38,866 nucleotides of DNA from Cudoniella acicularis (Eukaryota; Ascomycota; Leotiomycetes; Helotiales; Helotiaceae): positions 1 through 38,866 of the forward strand of contig JAAMPI010000406.1 of NCBI GenBank assembly GCA_013054445.1, given 5' to 3'. The notes below the pieces were generated by a model. It ran no database searches. It saw nothing but the letters and a program-made list of their open reading frames with translations, and was not told the origin of the DNA. Below, in pieces: positions 12,873 through 23,691 of this stretch (position 1 is its first letter; the number at the start of each line of letters is the position of its first letter). Position numbers and translations under genes: made by a program.

Positions 12873-13804
12873 CAATGAAGAATCGGGGGATGAAAATGAA
12901 CGACAACAAATGTGTTATGCGAACACGATAATGTTTTTTACGTAAATGTTGGGTACCTATCCAAAGGTGGTTTGGAGGCACACATGGATGAAACTGCTTG
13001 GTTGTGGCATGATATAGATATCATTGTTAGTTGGAAACTCGAAGCACTTATGAGAGCGCTGCTATTGGGGGCAAGGCGCCAAGAATTTTTGGAAAGAAGC
13101 TGTGTGCTATCACAGGAATATTCAGTTAGATACCAGTAGCTTTCATGAACAGCTCATGTACAATCATCCTCATCTTCCCTTGTGAAAAGCCTTTTTGTTT
13201 TGCTTTGTTCGAATTGTTGAACTCGGGCCTGACCTTCCCAGATGGGACTAAAAATGGTATAAGATTTTGGACTTTTTTTGGCCTCAACGCCCAGCCTCTT
13301 GAAGTCTCTTAAAACTCGCGAGAAGTAACCTCATCATTAGTAAGTTAAAGGCCGACTTTTTTGAACTAAGCTAAGGAATATGTTTAAACCACAATCACGT
13401 CGGTTAGAAAGGTTTTAAGAATGCAATGCAGAATGATAGCTACATCTTTAATCAAGCTCGGTACAACTACAGTACGCCGGAAGTAGATCCATCTTCCCAA
13501 AATACCACTAAACGTAATTTCGTAGCCTATAATTCCTCTAGCTCTTCTTATTCTGCCATATGGATTGATAATCAAAATGATGTGCCGCGTGATAATATGT
13601 CATCGTTGCTTCGTAAATCATAGGCTTGCCACTCGCCAATATGGGCGTTGAGAATCAACTAAACGAAATGGTAAGCCACAGTTACAAGCGCCATTGCCAA
13701 ATTTTTATTTCTGGGATGGAAAAAAAACATACGAGCAAGTATCTTCTCGCAGCTTTCCACCCAATAATCTCACTCTACCCAAACCATAACCCAACAGTCT
13801 CCTT
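12873..13804. other. Convergent intergenic region
   Basis: It lies between the 3' ends of the surface-protein gene and the small minus-strand gene. It is AT-rich from about 13140 on. No gene or RNA is recognised. Confidence 0.5.
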
Positions 13805-14095
13805 TCAGTACCTCTCCCTCGCTCTCCTCGAATAATGTGTCGGCCGCTCATCATACTCATACTCATGATAATGCCTCTCATCCCCTCTCCTCGATCTCCT
13901 CAAATCACCTCCTCTGTCTCCTCTACTTCGTCTGTCTTTCGAAGATCGAGACGAGCGCTTTTCCTGCCGCTCCTTGTGATCTTTCTCCCATTCTTCGGCT
14001 TCCCCATAGGTTATTCCTTTCGGCCAGAAGTGGTGCGCGCAGGCGAAGGCCCCGAGGATCTCGATTATGTGGAGGATGGTGTTGCTTCCGACCAT
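13805..14095 (-). CDS. Small single-pass membrane protein with charged RS/RD-rich tail
   Basis: An intronless 96-residue protein of unknown function. Residues 5-23 (NTILHIIEILGAFACAHHF) form a hydrophobic helix that could be a transmembrane segment or signal anchor, followed by WPKGITYGEAEEWEKDHKER and then a tail dense in Arg, Ser, Asp and Glu with RRSRGD-like runs and a Tyr/His-rich ending. The bias is coherent over the whole frame and overlapping frames look worse. Similar short proteins (hydrophobic start, WPKG block, charged tail) occur in other filamentous ascomycetes as far as I recall, without known function. A mitochondrial or ER location is only a guess. Confidence 0.55.
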   Translation of the reverse strand: MVGSNTILHIIEILGAFACAHHFWPKGITYGEAEEWEKDHKERQEKRSSRSSKDRRSRGDRGGDLRRSRRGDERHYHEYEYDERPTHYSRRARERY

Positions 14096-15308
14096 TTCTG
14101 GGGCCAGGTGGTGGGTTTGATAAGGGAAAGGTGTATTTGGGTTTGGGAATGTAGTGGGAGTATTTAGTTCTGGGATGATGAGCGGGCATGGTTTGGGATA
14201 GCCTTGAGTGTTCTTATATTCTTGAGAGTGTTTGTTGTGTATGGCGAGATATTATGGTGGTGGTGGTCTGAGAATGAATACCCTCTGCCGAAGATAAGGG
14301 GGGGAGAGAGTTCACCGAGTAGAAGGAAGGTTATTGGAGGGATCTCTCACCGGTGTTTAAAGAGGCATAAGGCTGAAGATGCAGGGGTTTCCACACCGCT
14401 GGTGTTGAAGATTTGGGCATCAGGTCAGGCTAGAGATTCCCAACCTAGGATAATCGATGTTACCAACTTGCGAAAGCTTATTTTTCTCCTCCCACTTATG
14501 CAAATTTGCCCCAACTGTGGGGACTATGTGTTGGCATAATTGGATAGAGCTATTCGGCATGTAGGAGTCCACTTGGTGAGTTGGATATGTTTAAAAAAAT
14601 AAAACTGTCTCGTGAACTCCGAAGAAAGTGTTGCGCAGCTGAGATCGCAAAAGGCAAGACGAAAAGCAAAGCAATAGCAAATTTTTGTTTGTGAATTTTT
14701 CTATGGGTTTTGGCTCCATCCTTGATGGCTTGGTTCAAAGAACCTCGTGTTTCTCTGGTTCTTGTTCATTAATTGTCTATCACCGCGGTAAACGCAAGAG
14801 GTCATGTTTGGTCATGCACCTGATAGGCTGAGAGCTTTTGAAATTGCTGTGATGTGTTCATAATCCTCTTCAATTTCAAAAGCAACCTCACAAGCATATC
14901 AAAGATGATTCGTATGCTTGAAGCGGTGTTCGCTGCATTGAGAGCAAGTTCGACATGTTGCCTGGGATTATTCTCTTCGAGGTCTGAAATTCTTACTCTA
15001 TCGCGAGTTGATTTTTGTGGTCCGCGACATCATCGGGCTCAACGAAGGCTTCAAAGTACATTTTGCGAGATGATTTACAACAAAATATTATCCAAGCTCA
15101 GTTTGGCGTTGAAAGCTGTGGTGCTGATGATGCAAGGAAGAAAGGGGGATGACAGAAAGCGTGTCGCTCTTCCTCGGCAGGTCAAAAAGCGTCCAAGCTT
15201 CAGCTCGCCAAGAAATTTCCCGACTATTCCCAACACCACCCACCTCAACAGCAACTGACTAAAGGTACAGCAACAACTTTGAGGCAAAATATCTCCTTCT
15301 CAACCACG
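14096..15308. promoter_or_regulatory. Divergent intergenic region upstream of PHS1
   Basis: This interval separates the small minus-strand gene and PHS1, which are divergently oriented, so it should hold both promoters. Open frames here (for example 14204-14539 and 14854-15258) have no coding character. A short C/A-rich leader precedes the PHS1 start. Confidence 0.4.
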
Positions 15309-16095
15309 ATGGACTCCAAGGAAGCTGCCGGTACAGTGAAGAAGCCAGGCCCAAAGCCTCTTCGATCCAGCTCTACCAAAACCCAATACCTTATACTCTA
15401 CAATTTCGTCTCTGCACTCTTATGGCTGGTAGTTCTTGGACGTGTAGTATTGCTTGTGCCATTGGTAGGATTTGGGAGGACATATAAAGGCGTGGGAAGA
15501 TTTGCAAAATGGACACAGACCATGGCTTTGCTGGAGGTTGTGCACGCTGCAACAGGTGGGATTCAATTCTCTTGAAATGGCATAACAAGTATGCTGATCT
15601 GGTTCTAAAATAGGAGTTGTTAGGGCACCAGTAAGCACCACTATCATGCAAGTGTCGAGCCGCATCCTCCTCGTTTGGGGTATCGTCAACAATTTCCCTT
15701 TCCTTGCGAAGAGCGCTGCATACTCGAGCATGCTTGTTGCGTGGAGTGTCACAGAGGTTATTCGATACGGATACTTTACCACAACTCTTAGCGGGCACTC
15801 GCCAGGCTTTATAACGTGGTTGAGATACAACACTTTCTATGTGCTGTATCCTTTGGGCATCAGCAGTGAGTGTTGGTTGATCTACAAAGCGATTGAACCC
15901 GCGAAGAAAATTAGACAAGAATATGCTTGGGCTTTGCAATTAATTCTGTTGATTTATGTTCCAGGTAGGTCAGGTACTTCTGGGCCAAATGAGGGGAAAT
16001 ACTAATGAACTACAGGATCCTACATCCTGTTTACCCATATGATGAGCCAGAGGAGAAAGGTTATGAGGGGAAAACAACCACAAAAAGTCCAGTAG
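15309..16095 (+). CDS. PHS1: Very-long-chain (3R)-3-hydroxyacyl-CoA dehydratase (PHS1/HACD family)
   Basis: An ER multi-pass enzyme that removes water from 3-hydroxyacyl-CoA, the third step of very-long-chain fatty acid elongation, supplying ceramide and sphingolipid synthesis. Exons: 15309-15555, 15614-15964 and 16016-16095, with introns of 58 and 51 nt (GTGGGA..TAG; GTAGGT..CAG, branch site CTAAT). The product is 225 residues, normal for the family. Hydrophobic segments begin at YLILYNFVSALLW (about 27) and run through most of the chain. The catalytic Tyr and Glu of the family (yeast Y149 and E156) correspond to Y161 and E168, with the same spacing of seven. The basic C-terminus (QRRKVMRGKQ) contains Arg and Lys residues of the kind used for ER retention. 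Phase checks are clean and no frameshift is needed. Confidence 0.95.
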
Positions 16096-16803
16096 CCGAA
16101 TCTACGAGACGAGGTTTCTCTTTGGGAATACCAATATGAGATCATGTGCTCCTAAGTCTTACTAAGCAACAAAATTGGAATGTTCTCCGGTGGCAAGCTA
16201 GCACCGACAATCGTAGGAGTAGCAGCTTCCGGCTCTCCAAGACAGACGGAAGTGACTCAACGGAGATTATGAAAAAGCCGGTAATGCATTATAGTTAGAG
16301 ATACTTACCTGAAAAGTAGTTGTACAAATTAATAGAAATAAAATGAAGATATTATCAAGCTTAGCCGGAGCAATTCACAAGTCAGCCATTGCGCTTTTGA
16401 AAGCCCGTGTATGTGGTCAAGAACTCATGTTCGGGGGCCTGGGGCCATAGCAATTGTCAACAGAATTGTAGGCCGGAGTGTTCGTTGCAAAAAGCCAATT
16501 GTTGTTCACCGCGGGCCTAAAAATTCCACGCTGTACGGTGACTATGGAGGGTGTTAATTATTGACTGTGCAAGAGGGGTGAAAGAGCTCAACGCTCATGA
16601 GAAATCCACCAAGCGGTCCTCAACGAAAATGCCGTCTATGCGTAGTGCATAATCCTACAACAATATGCTTTTCCTTCTGCCCTGTAACTACTAACTCATC
16701 GCAATCGACAATCCTTCAATATCAAGTCTTCGGTTTGTTAGCTATTAATTCAAGAAGTTGGAGAGCAAGACCAACCAATATCTGATGAGTATCTAGCAGA
16801 AGC
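16096..16803. other. Convergent intergenic region
   Basis: It lies between the 3' ends of PHS1 and the Myb-like gene. No gene, RNA or repeat is recognised. Confidence 0.5.
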
Positions 16804-18862
16804 TCATTCAGGCATGCTAATGGAATCGGAAGGGACATCAGAACATCGGACTGACGTAGTAGTGTCGTTCAAGGTGGGAGGAAAGGATGCAAGCTCAGTA
16901 AGTGCTTTAGCCGCTGCAGCATCCTGAGGAGTAGATGATTGTTGAGAGGTTCGATTACCGTCATTAATCTTTGAGATATGTTCACCGTGGATTTGATATC
17001 TGGCCTCTTGTCGCTCGTCATAGTTGGTCGCTGACCAGGCATTCTGGCGTCCTTCGTCAAAATTGCGAGGGACTCTCTGTCCATCGGGAGCCCAGGAATC
17101 TGGAAATCGGGGTTGATCAGTGCGAAATCGAGGAGGTGGATTATTTTCATGACGGTTCAGAGGTCCAGGAGTGAGGAACTGGCCATATCGTGGTGGCGGA
17201 GCCAAGCGGCTAGGAGGTGTTGAAAATACATCTTCATCGTCGACTCTTGGGTCTCCAGGCAGATAAGGTGTGGACATAGGGTCATAGAGCTTCTGACGGG
17301 ATCGCTTTGGGATCGCGTAGGCTCTCGAGGGGTCCTTTTCACCATACTGTGGACGGCCGCTTCTCTCTTCGTGGTCTCGCTCAGCTAAAGCAGCGTTGAA
17401 AGCATCACGCTCCTTTCTCATGTCCCGAAATGGCTGCAGCGAAACAGGACCCAGAGCTGTCTTGTTGACGGTTGCTTTTCGTGAAGCTAAAATGCTGTCA
17501 TCCCATGTGGAGTCATTCTTCTTTGGGTCAACGAGGGGAGCTGCTCGATTCCGGTTCCACGGCATATCCTCATCATCATCGCTTTCAATGTTTATGACTG
17601 GCTCCTTTCCTTTCTTCGAATGCGATATATCTGATGGAACGGAGGGGGGTTTGTTGCTATCAGCCTCATTATCATAGTAGAGCGGGTGAGTCTTAGGTCG
17701 TACAGGTTCTTTGCCCTTTGTGGAAACTGGTTGGCGTCGAAAAGGGTTGGTTCGATCGAATCGAGGTAAAACATGCGTACCCTCTGCTTCACTCTCCATT
17801 ACTCGAGATTCCTGGTGGCGCCGAGATCCCTTGCCGTTATGAACAGGCACGTAGCCGTTGTTATCATGGTCATCGAAGTCCATATCATCATCCTCCACGT
17901 CCTCAGTGGGTTTGGGGTGAAACTTGAGGAACAAGTTTCCTCGGCGTTTCAGTCCATTCCATCGATTCTGCAAAGCCGTCATCTCGTTCACAGGTTCTTT
18001 AACTTCGTCTGCAAATTGAACAGCCTTATTCTTGCCTGTTGACTTGCGAGGGGGCTGGGTCTTTCTGCCGGGCGCCAGTGAAGCACGCTTGCCACGGGTC
18101 TTCGCAAAATCAATATAATTTTCGTATTCGTCATCATCATCCTCGTCCTCGTTTGGTTGTCGTCTCGCAGAACTTGGAAGTGAGGTTCGCTTCGAGGTCG
18201 GGGTCTCCCTGACTTCCTCTTCGATCTCAACTATTCCGTAAACACGTCCATTATCGCCAGACGCCTGGGTCGATGATTCTGCTTGAGGCTTGTTCGATTC
18301 GGCATGGCTAGTCTTCGGTTCAACGAAGAGGTCAGACGTGCTGTTCTTTGAAGCGGGTTTAGATGAAGATGATTGTCGTTTCTTCGAGGCCGGTCTTCTT
18401 ACCGGAATGAAATCCTCATCATCTTCATCGTCACCATCAGCTTGTGGCTGCTTTCGCTTCTTTGCCGTAGTATTCTCTCTGTCTTTGCCTTTCGGATCAG
18501 AAGAACTGGAAGCTACAGTGACAGAAGATGGCTGAACACCTGCTTGGAGAGCGGAGTTCTTCGCATCTGACTCGCCACGATTCTGAGCTCGAGGAGAAAC
18601 CTATTTTGAAAGTGAGTAAATACCCCTGAAGAAAGTTCAATTATGGAGAACCAACCTTCTGGTACCAATGCTGGAAGAGCACAGTAGCTGTATACTGACG
18701 TCTTGCAATACCCCGCCGCTCCATTTCTGCTTGCATAATCGGAGCAAGTTCATCCCAGTCTTTACCAACGCCATCATTTTCACCAGTCTTGTATCGGGAT
18801 TGTGGAAGGATGACATGGACGAAGTATCGACACTCCTCAGTTGACCAGAACCTAGCACCCAT
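16804..18862 (-). CDS. Myb/SANT-like domain nuclear protein
   Basis: A 667-residue, mostly disordered protein likely to be nuclear. Exon 1 (18656-18862) encodes residues 1-69; exon 2 runs 16804-18600. The 55-nt intron (GTTGGT donor, AATAG acceptor) is phase 0; the donor is weak, but the downstream frame stays open for 598 codons. Residues 4-69 form a Myb/SANT-like helical domain (FWSTEECRYFVHVIL, then KDWDELAPIMQAEMERRG, then TVLFQHWYQK), longer between helices 1 and 2 than classical Myb repeats. The rest holds acidic blocks (DGDDEDDEDF, DEDEDDDDEYE), many basic KKR-type nuclear localisation candidates and Pro/Ser-rich stretches. Such proteins are usually putative transcription or chromatin factors; the target is unknown. 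Confidence 0.8.
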
Positions 18863-20602
18863 CTTGTCTCATGCCCGCCCCTTCTTATATGTTCACAGAT
18901 TATTAACCTTTGATGTGTCGGGAGACATCAAAGGTATACTCTACTAAGAGGTCGGCTAAGAAAGCGGTCAAGATATTGATCAGGATCCTAGAGAAGAAGT
19001 GGGCAACAGTATTCACGTTCAAAAGTAAATATTGAACTCCTAAGGTGGAATCCTAGAAATGGTATGGTCAGTCCCTAACGATTCAAAAAGGCCAAGATAT
19101 GGGGTGTGGAATACTAGTATGGATGTGGGCGCCAGAAAGGAAGATCGATCTATCAGGTATGATAAGATCCGATAATAGGCACTACTGTCACAAGACAGAG
19201 AGGCCAAGCATCCAGAAGTCGACTGCGTCGTTCTAGGGAGATCGCTTCTTGTGGTACGAAAAGATGATAAAGTCGTGGTTGTCTTTCTACTGGGGAGATC
19301 AATCTATCAAGCAGTACTTGATCCGATATCCTGACATCGGAGAACAATGGTACAGAGGGGGGAGAACCGATCCTTGAGGTTTCGCAGAATTGTATTGTCG
19401 TTGTTGGGGTCTGGTTGTTGTCGTGGCAGACTGGCAGTTGATGCAAGTAACAAAATATGAATCTGTGGGGGTGAAATAGATATGACGGAGGATGTGACTA
19501 GACTCGGTTAAAAAGATTTTGTCAATGTGAATCACCTATGCTGATTCATTCAATCTATGATTCGTTAGCCCAAGGATTCAAGCACAAGATGTACTTGTCC
19601 AAAAAAGTTGTCAAGGGTAGAGCAAACGCACGCAAAGACGAAAGTTGCAATGTCTGAAGAGTATTAAGGTGTAGTAGACTATTAATCCTCAGCTTAAGAA
19701 AGTCTTAAGGTTGCATAAAGACTAGTGGATGCACTGGGTGAAAGGTTTAATAGTTCGGGGTAGTTGGAGAGTTTAGTAAGATAATTTGGTGAAAGACACG
19801 GGCTGTTGTTAAAATAATATAGACCACGAAGCTCTGACTACTGCGATATCTAGTGAATTGGACAAATCATTGAAGCTATTGTGTGATTCATACATGAAGG
19901 TCACGTTTGTGGTGGTTCATAGATTGAATCTGTGCAGGATTGGGCCAAGAACAGGAGAAAACTTTTAAACTCATAGAGATCACCAACTTTTTGTTATTGA
20001 CTTCAAAATGTTTCCAAGTTCGGTTAATGAATTTGCTGAGGACAACAAATTCCTTGGTAACAGCAGTGCGGTGGCTAAATTTTGCTGTGTTGAAATGGCT
20101 GCAGCTCCCACTTTAAAGGTGTGGAGGAAAGGGGGTGAAAGAGAGAAATTTTGATGCTAAAACGCTTAGAGATTTGAGAATTGATAAGGCAATTCGGCCT
20201 TTGATAGGCAACAACACGTGTGTTCATCGTATTGCTGGGAGGTCAGGCTGTAAATTTTCAGCTTCGTTTAGAAGAGAGGGGAAGGTTGTACCTGTACTAG
20301 CATTTCAAAACTTCAATTCTATATTCGAGCCGAGTTCCCGAAGTCAATCGTAAACATACTCCCAGCAAATAAACACAGGTCGATTTTGATTTTTATATGA
20401 AAACGGTGAGTGCTTAAAGTTTCTGCACTTTTGCAATGCATGCTTTAACTCAGTTGCTCAAAAGTCTGACTATACTGGTTACACTTACTTGGGATAATTC
20501 GAATAGGCGCGAAAAACATAATGCTTTCACAAGGGACCTGAGCTGTATTCTTGGCTCAATTGACGAGAATCCCATAGAGGCTCTAATAAACATAATAGAC
20601 TT
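18863..20602. other. Long non-coding interval
   Basis: It contains the upstream region of the Myb-like gene and the 3' UTR of the IRC6-like gene. It is AT-rich with no open frame of coding character. A 13-bp inverted match (19548-19560 and 19917-19929) is present but does not extend. Confidence 0.5.
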
Positions 20603-21648
20603 TTATAACGTTTTCATTATCTCATTGACGGTCTTAACCGCAAGTCTTTTCCTCTCGGCCTCCGGCAGATCCGCACCCATGTCTAGCAACATCAGCCTGT
20701 AATAAATTATATCGAGAATTGCGACAGACTTACCTCTTACTGCTTGCATCTTGAGCATCATTGCCTGTAATTTCTCAACCTCTTCGTCATCGTTTGCATC
20801 TTTTTCCTCGTCACCAAACTCTCGACCGCCACCATAGATCGCTTGCTTCATTCCCCGCATCTCTTCTTCTATCTCAGCAGGGTCAATACCAAAACCCAGA
20901 CTTCCCTCATCATCGTCTTCGGCATTCTCGAGATCAGCAAGAGCAGCTGTAGTTTCTATATCTTCATCATTACCAGCCCAGTCGTTTGTTTCCAAAGCTT
21001 CCTTTAACCTCTCAATACCCATCGGCTCTGCGCAAGTAAGTTTTCCGTCAAAATTGTAAGTTATGTATGCAAAATGCGGAATCCATACCAGAATACCTAT
21101 TCCTTCCTTTATTTTCAAAGTCCACAAACTCAAATCCAAAGTCTTGACACAGATCTTCATAGTCCTCAAAGCTCTTCTCTAGGTACGGCGTTGTCGACTG
21201 AGGCATTGCCACCGCTAAACAGACACCATCCCAGGTATAGCCGCATCCTTCCTTGACAACCTCTGAGACATGTTGTAGTAATAGCTTGATTTCATTCAAA
21301 GCTCCTTCATGCACAGGTTTCCGAAAGCAGACGATAAAAGCCCCAAGCACAGTCAGGACCTCCCTCGCCTCCGGGGCAAGAAATTCAGCTGACCAGGACT
21401 GGGGCTCCGAGATTTCATCTAGCCATATTGGAATACTTGCAGTGAAATAGTTTGTTTTGACAGGCCAGATATGTGTTGTTCCAGCTATCGTGTCTGCTGT
21501 CAAGGAAGGCGTGGATCCTGTGAGATCTGGGTCCAGAGTAAGCAAATAATACTGGCAGTGAGTGAGGTTGAGAACCTTTCAGCAAATCGAGAAGACCCGA
21601 ATCAGAGCGGCCGACAGCAAGAATACGTCGAGGATTTGAAATGTCCAT
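20603..21648 (-). CDS. IRC6: Alpha/gamma-adaptin-binding protein p34 (AAGAB/Irc6 family)
   Basis: A cytosolic chaperone-like factor that in animals (AAGAB/p34) and yeast (Irc6) helps clathrin adaptor AP-1/AP-2 assembly and binds Rab-type GTPases. Exons: 21576-21648, 21089-21526, 20734-21027 and 20603-20682, with introns of 49, 61 and 51 nt. The last intron is in frame and stop-free. The product is 294 residues. The N-terminal half is the GTPase-like fold (ILAVGRSDSGLLDLLK followed by DLTGSTPSLTADTIAG and IPIWLDEI); the middle is acidic (ENAEDDDEG) with the conserved GFGIDPAEIEEEMRGMKQAI segment. The C-terminus is LQAMMLKMQAVR joined to DMGADLPEAERKRLA, the conserved binding and dimerisation region in p34. 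All junctions restore family sequence. It is transcribed in the same direction as SmD3, 358 bp downstream of it. Confidence 0.9.
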
Positions 21649-22006
21649 TTTTTTTCACCTGGTGTTGTACATGCAAGGGAGAAGCGACTGGAGGTCAAGA
21701 ACTCGAGGTTGTTAAGTTGCCTTCACGTGACGAAGCTGCTGCTATGAAAAATTGCTCCGGAGTTAAGGAAAGTCTGAAGAATCACATTCCCAGTTAGAAA
21801 TCAAAATTTATAGGCAAGTCTATGACAAACGAGCTGCAAAGTGGAATGGAGGTAGAGGGATCCGAAATGCTTTTGTAAAATCCTTAGTTGGTCTTGGGAT
21901 GCACTTTTGCAGTAGCCAACAATCTAGCACATCCTGCCCAAATTTTCCTCAAACGCCGTGTCAAATTGCCCCATGCCTTTATGAAGTGCTACAGATATTG
22001 CCCTGT
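21649..22006. promoter_or_regulatory. Short intergenic region between SmD3 and IRC6
   Basis: This 358-bp gap must hold the SmD3 3' UTR and the IRC6 promoter. No specific element is recognised. Confidence 0.4.
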
Positions 22007-22625
22007 TCATCCTCTTGGTGCTCCGCGCCCGCTTGCCCGCGCTCTGCTTACAGTAGCTCTTCCTCGTGCCAAACCAACACCTCTGCCTTTGACACCTCTA
22101 CTTCTGAACATTGGTGCGTTTCTGCAAGCCAGAATAAGTTAGCAAACGTTCAATGAGCAAGTTTGCGCCTTGAATAAAATTGCGAATATTGTATGAAGCA
22201 CGCAAATAGTGGAGGCTGAACTGACCGGAGCATATCTGGGACAATGAAGAATCGAACGTGCGAGCCACGAATATAAACTTGGTCCAGATGGCTGACACGG
22301 CCGTCACGCGCAGTAACCGTGATATCCTTCAGTTGAACGTTCATGTTGTCTTCAGCTATAATCCCGCCATGTCAGCGCGTCGCTGTGAAAGCAAGAGTGC
22401 TTGGGAAGGGAGGCAGATTGCGAACCTTCGAGGAGTTTGCCACGGTAGACTTGACCAGAGGTGATTTCGAGAGTAACGACATGGCCCTGCAGAGGAACAC
22501 AAGTTAGCATATGCGCTCATGGAGTCTTTTTGGTGGACGGGGTTGAAAAGGCGGGGAGTTGGAAAAGGTTCACAAACCTGCGCCTCGTTCAACAGCTTGA
22601 TCGGTATGCCGATAGTGCTCGTCAT
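22007..22625 (-). CDS. SMD3: Small nuclear ribonucleoprotein Sm D3
   Basis: SmD3 is one of seven Sm proteins that form the ring around the U-rich site of spliceosomal snRNAs; it pairs with SmB. Exons: 22578-22625, 22426-22486, 22226-22355 and 22007-22121, with introns of 91, 70 and 104 nt. The first and third have TGCTAAC-type branch sites. The product is 117 residues. The Sm1 motif covers about residues 17-48 ([20 protein letters not shown], with the DNMNVQL strand), and the Sm2 motif is [17 protein letters not shown] at about 64-80. The tail is rich in Arg-Gly ([19 protein letters not shown]), fitting the methylated RG tail. All phases check. Its start is 207 bp from the divergent GEP4 start, so the two probably share a promoter region. 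Confidence 0.96.
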
Positions 22626-22832
22626 TGTGTCGGATGGCTGTTTTGAAAGCGTAGAACTGTCTGGGGGCTTTGGCGACGAATGACTAGGTTTTGTGCGGGA
22701 GTTCAATGTGGTACGCAGATACCAGCTTCAAAAGAATCGGCGCTAGTGATTTTGAAGCTCCTCGCTAGCTCCATTCAGCCTTCCAGGTTCTCCAAGAACA
22801 ACAATATTCCTCCCAGTCAGGGGTAACGGCCA
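22626..22832. promoter_or_regulatory. Divergent promoter region of SmD3 and GEP4
   Basis: Only 207 bp separate the two opposing start codons. No clear TATA box is seen, which is common for fungal housekeeping genes. Shared regulation is inferred from spacing only. Confidence 0.5.
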
Positions 22833-23691
22833 ATGGACATGAACACTTTCAATGTTTCAGCTACTTTAAATGTTTTTCGCCTCATCGCACGGCCCACGTT
22901 GTGTTTGCCACACGCAACAGTATCAACATTCAACAACTTGCCAATACCACTCAACCAAGCTTTCGGAAAGGATAAAAGTGTCGATATTAGAGCAGTAGTC
23001 TTAGATAAAGATAATTGCTTTGCAATACCTCACTCGAATAAAGTGTACGAGTCTTATGATGTAGGTCATATTCGTTCACAATTTCCACTAGAGAGTGTGG
23101 AAACTCAACTAGACTGAGCTAGCTTCAGCTTTGCAGGCACCTTTTTCTTATTTACATGTCCAACATCTCACGATGTTCTTGTAAAATAGAAGCTGTTATA
23201 CTAACATTTTTCAGGGCCACTTTAATCGCCTAAAAAAAGGCCTACCCTGGAAAAAAGCTCTTGATCGTTTCCAATACAGCGGGTGCATCATCCATCGATC
23301 CTCATGGCGACCTTGCTTCCGAAGTTGAAAAATCCACTGGCATATATGTACTCCCACATAGCACCAAAAAACCGGGCTGCGGTCCCGAGATCATGGATTA
23401 TTTCCGCAAGTACCCTGAGACAGGCGTCACGAGACCTGATCAAATAGCCATTGTTGGTGATCGCCTTACCACGGATGTGATGATGGCAAATTTAATGGGT
23501 ACTTACGCTGTGTGGGTTAAGGATGGAGTTATCCCGCTGAAAGAAGCAAGCATTGTAAGAGTAATTTCCTTCGTTGAACTAGGAAATTTCTGACTGTTTG
23601 TTAGTTTGCTCAAATGGAGCATAGATTAGCAGGGTTTTTGCAAAATCGGGGATATCACGCCCCAAATCCGGCAAGTCCATTCGAAAAGTAA
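22833..23691 (+). CDS. GEP4: Mitochondrial phosphatidylglycerophosphatase GEP4 (one extra base in the given sequence)
   Basis: A HAD-family phosphatase that converts phosphatidylglycerophosphate to phosphatidylglycerol in the mitochondrial inner membrane, a step of cardiolipin synthesis. Exons: 22833-23060, 23215-23554 and 23605-23691; introns of 154 nt (GTAGGT..CAG, branch site ACTAAC) and 50 nt. The corrected product is about 217 residues. Motifs: N-terminal NVFRLIARPTLCLPHATVS, motif I LDKDNC (catalytic aspartates), motif II IVSNTAG, motif III lysine in STKKPGC, and motif IV VGDRLTTDVMMAN. The C-terminus LAGFLQNRGYHAPNP is typical. The given sequence has seven As at about 23233-23239; six would give RLKKAYPGKKLLIVSN, the family sequence, whereas seven shifts the frame. 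Exon 2 is 340 nt where phase needs 339. A homopolymer error is the simplest explanation. Confidence 0.93.

Noticed and set aside
19548..19929. 13-bp inverted match (ATTCAATCTATGA and its complement) about 356 bp apart
   Set aside because: The match does not extend on either side and there is no target duplication, so it is not a transposon end or a convincing hairpin.
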